Below are positions 45,285 through 55,090 of a stretch of DNA of 64,000 nt, piece after piece; position 1 is the stretch's first letter; each line of letters opens with the position of its first letter. The translations under genes and the position numbers were made by a program. The notes under the pieces were generated by a model that saw only the letters and a list, made by a program, of their open reading frames with translations, was not told the DNA's origin and made no database searches. Origin of the DNA: Saccharothrix sp. (GTDB lineage: Bacteria; Actinomycetota; Actinomycetes; Mycobacteriales; Pseudonocardiaceae); assembly GCF_031180885.1 (NCBI RefSeq), contig NZ_JAPSLK010000012.1:62001-126000 (forward strand), given 5' to 3'.

Positions 45285-48035
45285 TTGAGCCCGCAGAACA
45301 CTCCCGAACGGGTGCGCGTCATCCGTGACGGCCTGGCCGCCCACCTGCCGGACATCGACCCGGAGGAGACCGCGGAGTGGCTGGAGTCGTTCGACGCCGT
45401 GCTCAAGGGCGGCGGTCAGCAGCGAGCGCGCTACCTGATGCTGCGCCTGCTCGAGCGCGCCCGGGAGAGCCACGTCGGCGTCCCGTCGCTGACCAGCACG
45501 GACTACGTCAACACCATCCCCACCGAGCGCGAGCCGTGGTTCCCCGGTGACGAGGAGGTGGAGCGCCGCTACCGTGCGTGGATCCGGTGGAACGCGGCGA
45601 TCACCGTGCACCGCGCGCAGCGGCCCGGCGTGGGTGTCGGCGGCCACATCTCGACCTACGCCTCCAGCGCGAGCCTCTACGAGGTGGGCTTCAACCACTT
45701 CTTCCGCGGCAAGGACCACCCCGGCGGCGGCGACCACGTGTTCATCCAGGGCCACGCGTCGCCCGGCGTGTACGCGCGCGCCTTCCTGGAGGGCCGGCTG
45801 ACCGCCGAGCAGCTCGACGGCTTCCGCCAGGAGCACTCGCACGCCGGTCCGGGCGGCGGCCTGCCGTCCTACCCGCACCCGCGGCTGATGCCGGACTTCT
45901 GGGAGTTCCCGACCGTCTCCATGGGCCTGGGCCCGATGAACGCGATCTACCAGGCGCGGTTCAACCGCTACCTGCACGACCGCGGCATCAAGGACACCTC
46001 CGACCAGCACGTGTGGGCGTTCCTCGGCGACGGCGAGATGGACGAGCCGGAGTCGCGCGGCCTGCTCCAGGTGGCGGCCAACGAGCAGCTGGACAACCTG
46101 ACCTTCGTGGTCAACTGCAACCTGCAGCGCCTGGACGGCCCGGTCCGCGGCAACGGCAAGATCATCCAGGAGCTGGAGGCGTTCTTCCGGGGCGCCGGCT
46201 GGAACGTCATCAAGGTCATCTGGGGCCGTGAGTGGGACGCCCTGCTGCACGCCGACCGCGACGGCGCGCTGGTGAACCTGATGAACACCACGCCCGACGG
46301 CGACTACCAGACCTACAAGGCCAACGACGGCGCGTACGTCAAGGAGCACTTCTTCGGCCGCGACCCGCGCACGAAGGCGCTGGTCGAGCACATGAGCGAC
46401 GACGAGGTGTGGAACCTCAAGCGCGGCGGCCACGACTACCGCAAGGTCTACGCGGCCTACAAGGCGGCCACCGAGCACCACGGCCAGCCGACGGTGATCC
46501 TCGCCAAGACCATCAAGGGCTACGGCCTGGGCCCGCACTTCGCGGCCCGCAACGCCACCCACCAGATGAAGAAGCTGACCCTGGAGGACCTGAAGCTCCT
46601 GCGGGACAGCCTGCGCATCCCGATCTCCGACAACGAGCTGGACCCGTACCTGCCGCCGTACTACCACCCCGGCCCGGACGCGCCGGAGGTCCAGTACCTG
46701 CTGGAGCGGCGCAAGCAGCTCGGCGGGTTCGTACCGGAGCGCCGGGCGAAGTCCAAGGCGCTGGTGCTGCCCGGCGACAAGGTCTACGACGTGGTCCGCA
46801 AGGGCTCGGGCAAGCAGGAGGTCGCCACCACGATGGCGTTCGTCCGGCTGGTCCGCGACCTGGCCAAGGACCCGGAGATCGGCGGCCGGATCGTGCCGAT
46901 CATCCCGGACGAGGCGCGCACGTTCGGCATGGACTCGATGTTCCCGGCGCAGAAGATCTACAACCCCAACGGGCAGATGTACACGTCCGTGGACGCCCAG
47001 CTGATGCTGGCGTACAAGGAGTCCGAGCAGGGGCAGATCCTGCACGAGGGCATCAACGAGGCCGGTTCCACGGCGTCGTTCACCGCCGCCGGCACGTCGT
47101 ACGCGACGCACGGCGAGCCGATGATCCCGATCTACATCTTCTACTCGATGTTCGGGTTCCAGCGGACCGGTGACGGCCTGTGGGCGGCGGCGGACCAGAT
47201 GGCCCGCGGCTTCGTGCTGGGCGCGACCGCCGGCCGCACGACGCTGACCGGCGAGGGCCTGCAGCACGCCGACGGCCACTCGCTGCTGCTCGCGCACACC
47301 AACCCGGCGGTGATCGCCTACGACCCGGCGTGGTCGTTCGAGGTGGCGCACATCGTCAAGGACGGCCTGCGGCGGATGTACGGCGAGAACGCCGAGAACG
47401 TCTTCTACTACATGACCGTCTACAACGAGCCGTACCAGCAGCCGGCCGAGCCCGCGGACCTGGACGTCGAGGGCCTGCTCAAGGGCCTCTACCGGTACCA
47501 GCAGGGCGGTGCGGCGGCCGGTCCGCGCGTGCAGTTGCTCGCGTCCGGCGTGGCGATGCCGTGGGCGGTCAAGGCGCAGCAGATGCTCGCCGAGGAGTGG
47601 GGCGTGCAGGCCGACGTGTGGTCGGCGACGTCGTACTCGGAGCTGCGCCGCGAGGCCGTGGAGGTCGACCGGCACAACCTGCTGCACCCCGACCAGGAGC
47701 CGCGCGTGCCGTACGTGACGCAGGCGCTGGCCGACGCGGCCGGCCCGGTCGTGGCGGTGTCGGACTGGATGACCGCGGTGCCGGACCTGATCCGCCCGTA
47801 CGTGCCGACCGACATGGTCACCCTGGGCACCGACGGCTTCGGCTTCTCCGACACCCGCCCGGCCGCGCGCCGGCACTTCCTGGTGGACGCGGAGTCGATC
47901 GTGGTCGCCACCCTGCAGGCGCTGGCCAAGCGCGGCGAGGTCGACCAGGCGAAGGTCGTCGAGGCGGCCCGCCGCTACAAGATCGACGACGTGTCGGCGG
48001 CCGGCCCGTCCACCACGGACGCCGGTCTGGCCTGA
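45285..48035 (+). CDS. aceE: Pyruvate dehydrogenase E1 (homodimeric type)
   Basis: The 916-residue enzyme has the transketolase-like layout: [20 protein letters not shown], the thiamine diphosphate motif [12 protein letters not shown] ... [14 protein letters not shown], and a pyrimidine-domain segment [10 protein letters not shown]. It decarboxylates pyruvate and acetylates the E2 lipoyl group. It starts at TTG 45285 after GAGGAGA. A 294-bp upstream gap probably holds its promoter. A very strong terminator follows. Confidence 0.96.
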   Translation: MSPQNTPERVRVIRDGLAAHLPDIDPEETAEWLESFDAVLKGGGQQRARYLMLRLLERARESHVGVPSLTSTDYVNTIPTEREPWFPGDEEVERRYRAWIRWNAAITVHRAQRPGVGVGGHISTYASSASLYEVGFNHFFRGKDHPGGGDHVFIQGHASPGVYARAFLEGRLTAEQLDGFRQEHSHAGPGGGLPSYPHPRLMPDFWEFPTVSMGLGPMNAIYQARFNRYLHDRGIKDTSDQHVWAFLGDGEMDEPESRGLLQVAANEQLDNLTFVVNCNLQRLDGPVRGNGKIIQELEAFFRGAGWNVIKVIWGREWDALLHADRDGALVNLMNTTPDGDYQTYKANDGAYVKEHFFGRDPRTKALVEHMSDDEVWNLKRGGHDYRKVYAAYKAATEHHGQPTVILAKTIKGYGLGPHFAARNATHQMKKLTLEDLKLLRDSLRIPISDNELDPYLPPYYHPGPDAPEVQYLLERRKQLGGFVPERRAKSKALVLPGDKVYDVVRKGSGKQEVATTMAFVRLVRDLAKDPEIGGRIVPIIPDEARTFGMDSMFPAQKIYNPNGQMYTSVDAQLMLAYKESEQGQILHEGINEAGSTASFTAAGTSYATHGEPMIPIYIFYSMFGFQRTGDGLWAAADQMARGFVLGATAGRTTLTGEGLQHADGHSLLLAHTNPAVIAYDPAWSFEVAHIVKDGLRRMYGENAENVFYYMTVYNEPYQQPAEPADLDVEGLLKGLYRYQQGGAAAGPRVQLLASGVAMPWAVKAQQMLAEEWGVQADVWSATSYSELRREAVEVDRHNLLHPDQEPRVPYVTQALADAAGPVVAVSDWMTAVPDLIRPYVPTDMVTLGTDGFGFSDTRPAARRHFLVDAESIVVATLQALAKRGEVDQAKVVEAARRYKIDDVSAAGPSTTDAGLA

Positions 48036-48044
48036 CCCAGGCTC

Positions 48045-48094
48045 CTGGCGAACGCCGGGGACTCCACCTGATCGAGTGGAGTCCCCGGCGTTCG
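48045..48094 (+). terminator. Strong intrinsic terminator after aceE
   Basis: A 21-bp perfect stem (48045-48065 with 48074-48094; GGCGAACGCCGGGG against CCCCGGCGTTCGCC) with an 8-nt loop is followed by GTTTTT. Confidence 0.92.
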
Positions 48095-48278
48095 CCGTTT
48101 TTCCGGCCTGAGCGGCCTTCTGCGGCCCGCAACGGTCGGAGGGCGGGTCCTGGGAACCCCCTGACGATCTCCGGGCCTCCGAGGACGCCCTGACCGTGAG
48201 TCGCCCGTCCGCGTCAAAGCGGTGAAGACCTGTGATCCACACCATAGAATCGCGGGGAGCCCGGCGACGAGGGGGGCA

Positions 48279-50264
48279 ATGGGGACGCCTCGACCCGCCG
48301 TCCACCGCACGATGCTGGCCGTGGACGTGTCCGGTTTCGGCGCGCGCGGGCGCACCGTGCAGGAGGCGGTGCGGCGCGGCCTGTACGACGCGCTGATCCG
48401 GGCGTTCGCCGAGTGCGGCATCCCGTGGACCGACGACTGGGACGGCACCTACCACGAGGACCGGGGCGACGGTCTGTTCGTGCTCATCCCCCACGGCGTG
48501 CCCAACGGCCGGGTCGTCGGGTCCCTGCCGCACGTGCTCGCCGGTCAGCTGCGCCGGCACAACAAGGCCGCCGCGCCCGACGCGGTGATCCGGCTGCGCG
48601 CCGCGATCACCTCCGGCGAGGTGTCCAACGACGGCAACGGCGTGATGGGCGACGGCCTGGTGCTGGCGTTCCGGCTGCTGGAGTCGACGGCCCTGCGCGA
48701 GGAGCTGCGCCGCCGGCCGGGCGAGCTGGCGCTGATCGTGTCCGACCGGTTCTACCAGGACGTGGTGCGCGACGACCCGGTGTGCGACCCGGACTCCTAC
48801 CGCGAGGTCGCGGTGGACGTGAAGGAGGTCCACGGCAAGGCCTGGATCAGCCGCCCGGACCACCCCAAGCCGCAGCCTCGCCGGTCGTTCCCCCGGCCCC
48901 GGTGGTCGGTGGTGGCGCTGGTGCCGCTGCTGGCCGTGCCGCTGTCGTGCGACGCGCTGGCGGCCCGCGCGCCCGAGCCGGTGCCGTGCCCGGAGCCGGT
49001 GCAGGTCAACGTGCTGTCGTCGGCGGAGAAGGCGGACGTGGTGCGCGGGCTGGCGGCGGACTTCGGCGACGCCTACCGCGACGACACCGGGTGCAAGCGG
49101 GCGAAGGTGCACGTGACGTCCCGGGCGTCGGCGGCGTCGGTCGAGGCGATCGGCCGGGGCTGGCCGGACCACGACCTGGCCACCAACGGCCCCGAGCCGC
49201 ACGTGTGGCTGCCGGACGTGCGGTGGGAGCTGGACGAGGCCGCGCGGGTGTTGCGGGACAACGGGCGCAAGGACGTCGAGCTGGCCGACCGGGGCACGGT
49301 CGCGCGCTCGCCGCTGGTGCTCGGTGTCGCGCCGAGCCGGGCGTCGGCGGACGGGTCGTTCCGGTGGCGGGACCTGGCGGCGTTCCGACTCGCGGCGGTG
49401 GACCCGGCGGCGTCGGGCGCGGCTCTGGCGGCGGCGGTCGCGGTGGTGGGGGCCGAGTTGGGTGAGGTCGGTCTGGACGACCCGACCGCGGCTCGCCGGC
49501 TGCGGGAGGCGGCGTTGCGGACGACCGCCGGGCCGGTGTGCCCGGACACCGCCGTCGCCGTGCTGGCGTCGGAGAAGGCGGTGGGGCGCGACGACCTGCC
49601 GTGCCTGACGCCGCTGTACCCGCAGGAGGGCACGTTCGACCTGGACCACCCGTTCGTGGAGGTGCGGCGGGGGAACCGGCCGCCGAACGAGCGCCGGGAG
49701 GCCGCGGTGACGGCGTTCCTGGGCCACCTGCTCGGGGACGGCGGGCAGGGCGCGTTCCGGCGTGCCGGGTTCCGGGACGCGGCGTGGAGTCCGGGCGTGC
49801 ACCAGCGGGTGCGGCTGGGGAAGCCGCCGTTGCTGGTGCCCGAGGTGAACCCGGCGGCGGCGCGGGCGGCGTGGCGGGCGGCGAGCGACGCCGTTGGCGT
49901 GGTGCTCGCCGTGGACGGGTCTGGGCCGGCGCTTGCCCTGGCTGATCGGATCGCGTCGTTGTCGCCGGGGGCCGCGCGGCTGGAGTTCACGCCGGAGACG
50001 GCGGGGGACGTGGTGGCCACGGCGGTGGCGCGGCACGGTTCGGAGCGTCCGATCGTGGTGATCACCTCGGCCACGACGCCGGCGCGTCCCGGCCCCGTGG
50101 TGGACCGGCCGGTGGACGTTTACGGCGTGGGGCTCGCGGCGGGCGCCTGTGGTGCGACGACCCAGTTGGGGGCGTTCGACGCGGCTTATCCGGGTGACTG
50201 CGTGGAGTCGGGCGGGGTCGATCTCGTGGACTGGGTCGCGGACAAGTTGTGGGGTGGGCCGTGA
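48279..50264 (+). CDS. Membrane protein: cyclase-homology domain, TM helix, substrate-binding domain and degenerate vWA
   Basis: The 661-residue protein begins with a cytoplasmic domain (about 10-195) resembling class III nucleotide cyclases. Metal-ligand positions appear as Asp16 (LAVDVSGF) and Asp64 (HEDRGDGLFV). GDGLVLAFRLLE matches the NxxxR catalytic segment, but the Asn is Val128 while Arg132 is kept. A basic stretch and one membrane helix (about 209-226) follow, then an extracytoplasmic domain like SBP_bac_11 (AEKADVVRGLAADF; PEPHVWLPD; ARSPLVLGVAPS). The C-terminal part (VVLAVDGSGPALALADRI; RPIVVITSATT) looks like a vWA domain with a broken DxSxS. The gene overlaps the next by 4 bases. 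I infer a receptor coupling outside binding to the cytoplasmic domain. Confidence 0.65.
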   Translation: MGTPRPAVHRTMLAVDVSGFGARGRTVQEAVRRGLYDALIRAFAECGIPWTDDWDGTYHEDRGDGLFVLIPHGVPNGRVVGSLPHVLAGQLRRHNKAAAPDAVIRLRAAITSGEVSNDGNGVMGDGLVLAFRLLESTALREELRRRPGELALIVSDRFYQDVVRDDPVCDPDSYREVAVDVKEVHGKAWISRPDHPKPQPRRSFPRPRWSVVALVPLLAVPLSCDALAARAPEPVPCPEPVQVNVLSSAEKADVVRGLAADFGDAYRDDTGCKRAKVHVTSRASAASVEAIGRGWPDHDLATNGPEPHVWLPDVRWELDEAARVLRDNGRKDVELADRGTVARSPLVLGVAPSRASADGSFRWRDLAAFRLAAVDPAASGAALAAAVAVVGAELGEVGLDDPTAARRLREAALRTTAGPVCPDTAVAVLASEKAVGRDDLPCLTPLYPQEGTFDLDHPFVEVRRGNRPPNERREAAVTAFLGHLLGDGGQGAFRRAGFRDAAWSPGVHQRVRLGKPPLLVPEVNPAAARAAWRAASDAVGVVLAVDGSGPALALADRIASLSPGAARLEFTPETAGDVVATAVARHGSERPIVVITSATTPARPGPVVDRPVDVYGVGLAAGACGATTQLGAFDAAYPGDCVESGGVDLVDWVADKLWGGP

Positions 50265-51496
50265 TCCGGTGGCTGGTGGTCGTGCTGCTGGTGGCCGCGT
50301 GCGGGGTGCCGGCGGTGGACCCGGCGTACCAGGGCCGCGGGCGGATCACGTTCGTGGACAGCCACGACCTGTCCTCGTCCGGGCCGATCAAGCAGCGGGT
50401 GGAGGCGTGGAACGCGCGCGCCAGCTCGGTCGAGCAGGTGACCTACCTGCCGATGCCCACCCCCACCGACGACTACCGGGCCCAGCTGATGGCCCGCGCG
50501 GGCGACCTGGCGGGCCGGCGGGGCGCGGACGCCCGGGCGCAGTGCTACGACGTGGTCACCCTGGACGTGGTGTGGACGGCGGCCTTCGCCCAGGCCAACT
50601 ACCTGGCCAGGCTGCCCGAGCCGGAGATCGGGCCGGCCCGGTTCCTGCCGGCTGCCGTCGAGTCGGCGCGGGTCGGCGAGACGCTGTGGGCCGTGCCGTG
50701 GCGCGCCGACGCGGGCGTCCTGTACTACCGAGCCGACCTGCTGGCGGCGGAGGGGGCGAGCCCTCCGACGTCGTGGGACCAGCTCGAACGGCAGGCCGCG
50801 ACCATCGCGCCGAAGTACGGCATCGCCGGGTACGTGGGGCAGTTGGGCCAGTACGAGGGCTTGACGGTGAACGTGCTGGAGGCGGTGTGGGGGCACGGCG
50901 GGGATGCCGCCGACTTCGGTGGTCCGGGTGCGCGGGCAGGGGTCGGGCGGCTGGCGAACGGCGTCAAGCAGGGCTGGATCCCGCAGGAGGCGCTGCGCTA
51001 CGACGAGGCGGCGAGCTTGAAGGAGTTCCTGGAGGGGCGGGCGCTGTTCCTGCGCACGTGGCCGTACGCGCGGGCGGAGTTGGCGGCGTCGCCGTTGAGC
51101 GGGAAGTTCGGCATGGCGCCCCTGCCGGGGCCGGCGGCGTTGGGGGGTTGGAACCTGGCGGTGTCGCGGTGTTCTGCCCATCAGGCGACCGCGCGGGAGT
51201 TCATCCGGTTCTTGACGGGGGCGGAGAGCCAGGAGGCGTTGCTGACGCAGGCCGGTTACCCGCCGACGTTGGTGAGCCTGTACGAGGAGCCGTCGTTGCA
51301 GGCGCCGTTGCCGCACCTGGTGGTGCTGGAGGCGGCGGTCCGGAGCGCGCGGAACCGGCCGCGGACGGCGCACTACGACGACGTGACCCGGGTGGTGCAG
51401 CGGGCGGTGCACCACGTGCTGCGGAACCCCGAATCGCTGGACGCCGAGCTGCGGCGGTTGGCGGAGGACGTCGCCAGAGCTTCCGCCGGGCGGTGA
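50261..51496 (+). CDS. Orphan extracellular solute-binding lipoprotein
   Basis: The 411-residue protein starts at GTG 50261 in a GTGA overlap and has a lipoprotein signal with lipobox VAAC. The body resembles family 1 (MalE-like) sugar-binding proteins: DVVTLDVVWTAAFAQANYLA, LWAVPWRADAGVLYYRADLL, GGWNLAVS and ATAREFIRFLTGAESQEALL. No ABC permease or ATPase gene is nearby, so it may act as a sensor partner of the preceding membrane protein rather than a transporter subunit. A low-score alternative is use by a transporter encoded elsewhere. Confidence 0.82.
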   Translation: MIRWLVVVLLVAACGVPAVDPAYQGRGRITFVDSHDLSSSGPIKQRVEAWNARASSVEQVTYLPMPTPTDDYRAQLMARAGDLAGRRGADARAQCYDVVTLDVVWTAAFAQANYLARLPEPEIGPARFLPAAVESARVGETLWAVPWRADAGVLYYRADLLAAEGASPPTSWDQLERQAATIAPKYGIAGYVGQLGQYEGLTVNVLEAVWGHGGDAADFGGPGARAGVGRLANGVKQGWIPQEALRYDEAASLKEFLEGRALFLRTWPYARAELAASPLSGKFGMAPLPGPAALGGWNLAVSRCSAHQATAREFIRFLTGAESQEALLTQAGYPPTLVSLYEEPSLQAPLPHLVVLEAAVRSARNRPRTAHYDDVTRVVQRAVHHVLRNPESLDAELRRLAEDVARASAGR

Positions 51497-51518
51497 CGCG
51501 CTGGGTGCTCGCGGCCGG

Positions 51519-52169
51519 TCAGGTGGCGGGGCGGGGCCGCTCGGCGGGTGCGGAACTGGTGTTGGCGGCTCGCTTCGCTTCGCGGTTCCAGTCGATCCAG
51601 CCCCGGATCACCAGGACCGCGAAGACCGTGTAGACCAGCGCGCTGAAGTACAGGCCGGACTGGAGTTGCAGCGGCACGCCGATCGCGTCGACCACCAGCC
51701 AGACCAGCCAGAACTCCACCAGGCCGAGTCCCTGGAGGGTGAAGGCGAGCACGGTGCCGACGAAGATCGCCGCGTCCGGCCACGGGGCCCAGGAGGCGTC
51801 GAGGGCGTCGAGGACCAGGGCGAACGCCGAGGTGCCGACGATGAACGCGGCGGCGATGGCGAGGCGTTCCTTGAGGGTGCCCTTGCGGACGACGACGCCG
51901 AAGACCGGGTCGCGGCGGCGGGTCCAGGCCCACCAGCCGTACAGGGTGATCAACGCGATCACGACCTGCCTGGAGGCGGTGCCGCCGAGGTGCGCCGAGA
52001 TGTAGACGACGAACAGGAGGGTGACCGACACCAGTTGCACGGGCCAGGTCCACAGCGAGCGCCGTTGAGCCAGGTAGACCACGACAAGGGCGAAGACCTG
52101 GCCGATGAACTCGGCGTAGGACACCTTCTGGCCGAAGACGGTGAAGCCCTGATCCAGCAAGACGTGCAT
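51519..52169 (-). CDS. pnuC: Nicotinamide riboside/mononucleotide transporter PnuC
   Basis: The 216-residue protein has seven predicted membrane helices and the PnuC pattern: YAEFIGQVFALVVVYLAQRR, SLWTWPVQLVSVTLLF, YGWWAWTRR and the LVWLVVDAIGVPLQ segment. It carries nicotinamide riboside for NAD salvage. ATG 52169 follows TTGGAGGA. The upstream gap to the divergent phytase gene is too short for a known NAD riboswitch. Confidence 0.9.
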   Translation of the reverse strand: MHVLLDQGFTVFGQKVSYAEFIGQVFALVVVYLAQRRSLWTWPVQLVSVTLLFVVYISAHLGGTASRQVVIALITLYGWWAWTRRRDPVFGVVVRKGTLKERLAIAAAFIVGTSAFALVLDALDASWAPWPDAAIFVGTVLAFTLQGLGLVEFWLVWLVVDAIGVPLQLQSGLYFSALVYTVFAVLVIRGWIDWNREAKRAANTSSAPAERPRPAT

Positions 52170-52300
52170 CGCGTCCTCCAAGCGTCTACTGCGCGGAACA
52201 CCACCTCGTTGCGGTCTGTTCCGCGTGTGACCGGTGGCACAGGTCCGGCGTACACCCGGATTTCAGCGGGCGTACATCGGTGCCTCGTACGTTGCCGCGA

Positions 52301-53554
52301 ATGCGAGCCCTTGTCCTGGCTTTGGTGCCGTTGCTGGTCGCCGCGCCCGTCGCGGTGGCGTCCTCCGGGGTGGTCGTGGTGCCGGTCGCGCAGACGCGTG
52401 CGTTCGTGGGCGACGCGTCCGGTGCGCCGGCGAACGCCGACGCCGACGACCCCGCGATCTGGGTCCACCCGCGCTCGGCCGAGCGCAGCGTCGTGCTGGG
52501 GACGTTGAAGGAGGGCGGCCTGGCGGCGTTCGACCTGCGCGGCCGGACCCTCGGCACCTACCCCGCGCCGCAGCCGCCGAACCCGGGCGCCAAGCCCGGC
52601 CGGTACAACAACGTCGACGTGCTCAGCCGGGTCCTGGTCGGCGGGGTGCGCCGGGATCTCGCGTTCGTCAGCGACCGGGGCCGGGACCGGGTCCGGGTGT
52701 ACGAGATCGACGGCCGCGGCTCGGCGGCGGGATCGGCCGTGGTGCGGGACGTGACCGACCCGGCCGCGCGGCCGGTGTTCTCGGCGTCCGAGGAGGAGGT
52801 CGACGACCAGCACACGGCGTACGGCCTGGCCGCCGGGCGGGTCGACCGCACGCCGGTGGTCGTGGTGAACCGGCGCAACGAGACCCGCGTGGCCCTGCTG
52901 CACGTCGTGCCCGCCGCCGGCGGCGCGGTCGGCACCAAGGTCGTGTCCACTGTGGACCTCCCGTCGACCTTCCCGCTGCCCGGCGGCACCTCGTGGACCC
53001 CGTGCGGCGAGCCGGGCGAGGGTCCGCAACTGGAGGGCATGGTCGTCGACTCGGCCAACCGCGTGCTCTACGCGGCCCAGGAGGACGTCGGCATCTGGCG
53101 CATCCCGCTGACCGCGACCGGTTTCGGGACGCCGAAGCTGATCGACAAGGTTCGCTCCTTCGGGGTGCCGCAGACCTACGACCCGGAGACCGGGGAGTGC
53201 TCCGCGTCCGGCGCCGACCCGGGCTTCGGCGGCCGGCACCTGGAGGCGGACGCGGAGGGCCTGACCATCGGCGGCGACCACCTGGTGGCCTCCAGCCAGG
53301 GCGACTCCCGGTTCGTGGTGTACGAGCGGACGGGCCGCAACGGGTACGTCGGCGAGTTCGTCGTGGGTGCGGGCGACGGCAACGACTCGGTCGAGCACTC
53401 GGACGGCGCCCAGTTGGTGATGGGCGACCTGGGAGACGAGTACGAGGGGGGCTTGCTGGTCGTCCACGACGGCGAGCGCACTCCCGCGACGGGCGACCTG
53501 CCGACCACCGGCTTCGCGTACGTGAGCTGGGAAGACGTCCTGGACGAGCTGTAA
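52301..53554 (+). CDS. Beta-propeller phytase (secreted)
   Basis: The 417-residue protein has a signal peptide (MRALVLALVPLLVAAPVAVA) and the family marks ADADDPAIWVHP, YNNVDVL, FVSDRGRDRVRVYEI, QLEGMVVDSANRVLYAAQED and HLEADAEGLTI, which supply the calcium and phosphate ligands. It releases phosphate from phytate. Its position next to pnuC suggests nutrient scavenging. No clear Pho box was seen. GTG 52280 is a possible alternative start. Confidence 0.9.
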   Translation: MRALVLALVPLLVAAPVAVASSGVVVVPVAQTRAFVGDASGAPANADADDPAIWVHPRSAERSVVLGTLKEGGLAAFDLRGRTLGTYPAPQPPNPGAKPGRYNNVDVLSRVLVGGVRRDLAFVSDRGRDRVRVYEIDGRGSAAGSAVVRDVTDPAARPVFSASEEEVDDQHTAYGLAAGRVDRTPVVVVNRRNETRVALLHVVPAAGGAVGTKVVSTVDLPSTFPLPGGTSWTPCGEPGEGPQLEGMVVDSANRVLYAAQEDVGIWRIPLTATGFGTPKLIDKVRSFGVPQTYDPETGECSASGADPGFGGRHLEADAEGLTIGGDHLVASSQGDSRFVVYERTGRNGYVGEFVVGAGDGNDSVEHSDGAQLVMGDLGDEYEGGLLVVHDGERTPATGDLPTTGFAYVSWEDVLDEL

Positions 53555-53599
53555 GGCCGGGATAAGGCGAGCGTCCTTACGACGGCAGTACGCCCGGCT

Positions 53600-53642
53600 T
53601 TGTCGGCCCCCGGTGAGATGATGGAACCGGGGGCCGGAGGCC
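53600..53642 (+). repeat. 43-nt conserved downstream element, copy 3
   Basis: TTGTCGG, GTGAGATGATGGA and GGCCGGAGGCC occur at the same spacing as in the other three copies. Here the centre is enclosed by a perfect 9-bp stem (GCCCCCGGT/ACCGGGGGC). It begins 46 bp after the phytase stop, in sense. Confidence 0.85.
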
Positions 53643-53787
53643 GCGCCCGGAGCGCGCGAGGACCGGCCGCGAGGCGGTCGAGAGCGGCGATCCGAGGTGC
53701 CGGCAGCGGTTGACGACGGCGGTTGAGGACGGCGGCCCGGCGCGGCCAGCGGCTGGGCGGGCCGGCGGCAGTGCGCGGCGCGGCCCG

Positions 53788-53970
53788 CGGCCGGGCGCAT
53801 CAGCGGCCGGGCGCATCAGCGGCGAGGTGCGCCACGGTCGGCGGCGGGCGGATCAGCGGTGGGGTGCGCCACGGTCGGCGGCGGGCGGATCAGCGGTGGG
53901 GTGCGGCGCGGTCGGTGACCGGGCGGGTCAGCGGCAAAGCGGGTCAGCGGCAAACCGGACAGGCCCGACG
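53788..53970. repeat. GC-rich tandem repeats downstream of phytase
   Basis: Two identical 37-bp units (53828-53864, 53865-53901; core TGCGCCACGGTCGGCGGCGG) plus a diverged third. They follow two 16-bp units GCGGCCGGGCGCATCA. ATCAGCGG or GTCAGCGG recurs throughout. No gene is apparent in 53555-54030. Confidence 0.8.
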
Positions 53971-53974
53971 TGCG

Positions 53975-54006
53975 GGAGCCCCGTCCGGCATCCCGGACGG
54001 GGCTCC
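53975..54006. terminator. Terminator of the MscS-like gene
   Basis: GGAGCCCCGTCCGG (53975-53988) pairs exactly with CCGGACGGGGCTCC (53993-54006). Confidence 0.85.
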
Positions 54007-54030
54007 TCGACGCTGACAGCCGCAAACAGG

Positions 54031-54831
54031 TCAGCGACCGTCGGCCGGTGGCACGGGCATGCCGGCGGGCGGGGTCGGGGTGTCCATCTGGGACGACCGG
54101 GCGCCCGCGCCGACCCGGGTCGGGGCTTGGGTCACCGGCTCCTGCGACTGCCGCGGCTGGGGCGCGCTCTTGGCCTCCTCCTGCATCCGGTCCAGCCAGC
54201 CCTCCCAGCGCTGCTGCATCGGCCGCACCAGGCCGCCGCCCACGCCGATCACGATCACGCCGGCGACCGTCGCCAGCACGGTGATGAGCACCGGCATGGT
54301 CACCGAGACCGCGATCCCGAGCTGGTTCAGCGCCGCGATCACACCGAGCGCGACGATGAACCCGTACGTGATGCCGCCCAGCATCCGCGTGTACGGCCGC
54401 GCGCCCAGCGCACCGGTCACCAGCCCGCGCAGCGCCTTGCCGATCGCGGCGGCCACCAGGACCAGGACGATCGCGACCACGATCCGCGGCAGGTACGCGA
54501 TGACGTCGTTGAGCAGCACGCTGACCGCGTTGCCGGTGCCGAACACCCCGAACGCCAGCTGCAGCGCGATGAGCAGCACGAAGTAGTACACGATCTTGAC
54601 GATCAGCCCGGAGGCGTCGATGGGCGACTGCGCCATCGCGCCGCGCAACCCGGACCGCTCCACCAGGCGCTCGAAGCCGACCCGCTTGAGCAGGAACCCC
54701 ACCGCCTTGGCGATCGCCTTGGCGATGAGCCAGCCGATGAACAGGACCAACAGGAAGCCGAGGAGCTTCGGCACGAACGTGGCCACCATCGCCCACGCCT
54801 GTCCGAGTCCTTCAGTGATCTGGGTGCCCAC
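54031..54831 (-). CDS. Mechanosensitive-channel-like membrane protein (CmpX/MscS TM-repeat type)
   Basis: The 266-residue protein has about five membrane helices, with two related repeats: VPKLLGFLLVLFIGWLIAKA...GFLLKRVGFERLVERSG and LPRIVVAIVLVLVAAAIGKA...VTGALG. This conserved TM-helix repeat occurs in MscS-like and CmpX proteins. The MscS beta domain is absent; instead the C-terminus is a Pro/Gln-rich tail. It may be a channel or membrane-stress protein. GTG 54831 follows GAGGAGG. Confidence 0.82.
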   Translation of the reverse strand: MGTQITEGLGQAWAMVATFVPKLLGFLLVLFIGWLIAKAIAKAVGFLLKRVGFERLVERSGLRGAMAQSPIDASGLIVKIVYYFVLLIALQLAFGVFGTGNAVSVLLNDVIAYLPRIVVAIVLVLVAAAIGKALRGLVTGALGARPYTRMLGGITYGFIVALGVIAALNQLGIAVSVTMPVLITVLATVAGVIVIGVGGGLVRPMQQRWEGWLDRMQEEAKSAPQPRQSQEPVTQAPTRVGAGARSSQMDTPTPPAGMPVPPADGR

Positions 54832-54995
54832 GCGACGCCCCTCCTCGGAAACGATTGTCGAACGCTTGCCGAGATCGTTTCCCACCCCGCATCACCCGGC
54901 AACCTGAAGCAGTGGCACGAAAGGGTGACTGACGTGGCACTTCGGCCGGCGACAGTCCAGAGTGGAGTCACCGGTGGGGACCGGGGAGAGGGAAA

Positions 54996-55078
54996 CGCCC
55001 GGCGCGCTTCGTGCGTGCCGGGCGTTTTCGCGTTCAGGAGACGTGAAAAAGCCCGGCGCGCGGGCACGCCGGGCTTTT
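54996..55078 (-). terminator. Two tandem terminator hairpins after the secreted peptidase gene
   Basis: AAAAGCCCGGCG pairs with CGCCGGGCTTTT (about 55047-55078). A second hairpin CGCCCGGCGCGC...GTGCCGGGCG (about 54996-55024) lies further downstream. Both carry T runs on the minus strand. Confidence 0.8.
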
Positions 55079-55090
55079 CCGAGCAGGGGT

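Noticed and set aside
45207..50036. A 1609-codon open frame on the minus strand opposite aceE and the cyclase-like gene
   Set aside because: It is antisense to well-supported genes, reads as low-complexity Arg/His/Val/Asp-rich sequence, and is explained by high third-position GC in the sense genes.
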